From: Bordetella parapertussis
GTDB taxonomy: Bacteria > Pseudomonadota > Gammaproteobacteria > Burkholderiales > Burkholderiaceae_C
Assembly: GCA_945871945.1 (NCBI GenBank)
Contig: CAMBXY010000021.1
Coordinates: 1 to 14,451, forward strand
Length of the DNA: 14,451 nucleotides
Reading direction: 5' to 3'
Part shown: piece by piece, positions 13,972-14,451 of the stretch
Numbering within the stretch: the stretch's first letter is position 1
Layout of the letters: each line of letters starts with the position of its first letter
The notes under the pieces: model-generated
Seen by the model: the letters and a program-made list of their open reading frames with translations, nothing else
Told to the model about the DNA's origin: nothing
The model's database searches: none
Made by a program: the position numbers and the translations under genes

Positions 13972-14451
13972 TCAGGGCCCAAAAGCAAACACCACCGGCG
14001 TGTGTTTGTCCAGCGTTGTCCTCACTTGCCTCCAGTCGGTTACCCGCAAGCTGTGTATGTGCATCTGCGCCAGCGTCAACCCACTGCATACCGCCAGTCG
14101 CGTGCTGTCTTTAAGAGATGCCAGCAAGGCTGTCATCAAGGCGGCATTGCGGTAGGGCGTTTCTATCAAGATTTGTGTTTGACCCGTTTGCAAAGCCACC
14201 CGCTCCAGCGAGGCAAGTTGTTGGCTGCGCTGCGAAGCGTCTTGTGCCACATAGCCGACAAAAGCAAACGACTGCCCGTTAAGGCCACTGGCCGCCAATG
14301 CCAGCAACAAAGAGCAAGGCCCCACCAAGGGCACCACCGTCAAGCCCAAGTCGTGCGCTGCTCTTACCAAAGAAGAACCCGGGTCGGCCACCGCGGGCAT
14401 GCCTGCCTCGCTGAGCAAACCCATGTCTTGTCCTAAGACGGCGGCTTGCAA
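13972..14451 (-). CDS. RsmI-like SAM-dependent methyltransferase, C-terminal part (cut by the window edge)
   Basis: The frame enters from the right edge and ends with TGA at 13974-13972, giving 159 residues without a start. SEAGMPAVADPGSSLVRAAH (about residues 14-33 of the fragment) and VVPLVGPCSLLLALAASGLNG match the SAM-binding region of tetrapyrrole (corrin/porphyrin) methylase-fold enzymes, and GQSFAFVGYVAQDASQRSQQL with ILIETPYRNAALM matches the RsmI branch, which methylates the 2'-OH of C1402 in 16S rRNA. The motif differs from canonical RsmI (which has an AGTP-type sequence and DPG), so I favour the shorter RsmI-like paralogue common in Burkholderiales rather than RsmI itself; its substrate is unsure. 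It converges on sppA. From known gene order near rluC, maf, yceD, rpmF and plsX may lie beyond the edge. Confidence 0.85.
   Translation of the reverse strand: MQAAVLGQDMGLLSEAGMPAVADPGSSLVRAAHDLGLTVVPLVGPCSLLLALAASGLNGQSFAFVGYVAQDASQRSQQLASLERVALQTGQTQILIETPYRNAALMTALLASLKDSTRLAVCSGLTLAQMHIHSLRVTDWRQVRTTLDKHTPVVFAFGP

Noticed and set aside
1..14451. Search by eye for mobile elements, tRNAs, CRISPR arrays, toxin-antitoxin pairs or defence genes
   Set aside because: No transposase, integrase, repeat-spacer array, tRNA-like cloverleaf or defence domain was seen; all long genes are ordinary housekeeping families.

Overview
The window looks like a chromosomal housekeeping region from a betaproteobacterium of the order Burkholderiales, probably family Comamonadaceae (a Limnohabitans/Rhodoferax-like relative). 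This is judged from protein character, gene order (argH, ppc, hemC-hemD-hemX-hemY; rne divergent from rluC) and moderately high GC by eye. No search was possible, so the taxonomy is inference. Genes cover most of the sequence. There are no tRNAs, rRNAs, insertion sequences, CRISPR arrays or phage genes that I can see.

Layout. 1-419 is the N-terminal part of argH (minus strand, cut by the window edge). 531-695 is a 54-residue membrane-anchored small protein (plus strand). 743-3550 is phosphoenolpyruvate carboxylase, ppc (minus). Divergent from ppc is a tight heme-synthesis operon on the plus strand, hemC-hemD-hemX-hemY (3634-7725), whose last three genes overlap or almost touch. rne (7733-10453, minus) runs head-on into hemY with 7 bases between stop codons. 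A 512-base gap (10454-10965) separates rne from the divergent rluC and holds the rne leader with several perfect hairpins, a doubtful small ORF and a candidate rluC promoter. Then rluC, a HAD-family phosphatase, a small Rieske [2Fe-2S] protein and an SppA-type signal peptide peptidase lie in one tightly packed plus-strand unit (10966-13954). The window ends in the C-terminal part of a tetrapyrrole-methylase-family methyltransferase related to RsmI (minus).

How the genes fit together. HemC and HemD make uroporphyrinogen III from porphobilinogen, and HemX and HemY are membrane proteins usually found with them. PPC replenishes oxaloacetate and ArgH completes arginine synthesis. RNase E and RluC act on RNA; their divergent arrangement around a long rne leader is also known from Escherichia coli. 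The rluC unit mixes rRNA modification, metabolite repair, a redox protein and membrane proteolysis, so its genes probably share a transcript rather than a pathway.

I found no convincing new multi-gene system. The points most worth checking are the structured rne leader, the two small proteins missed by ordinary length cut-offs, the symmetric element between ppc and hemC, and the orphan Rieske protein in the rluC operon.
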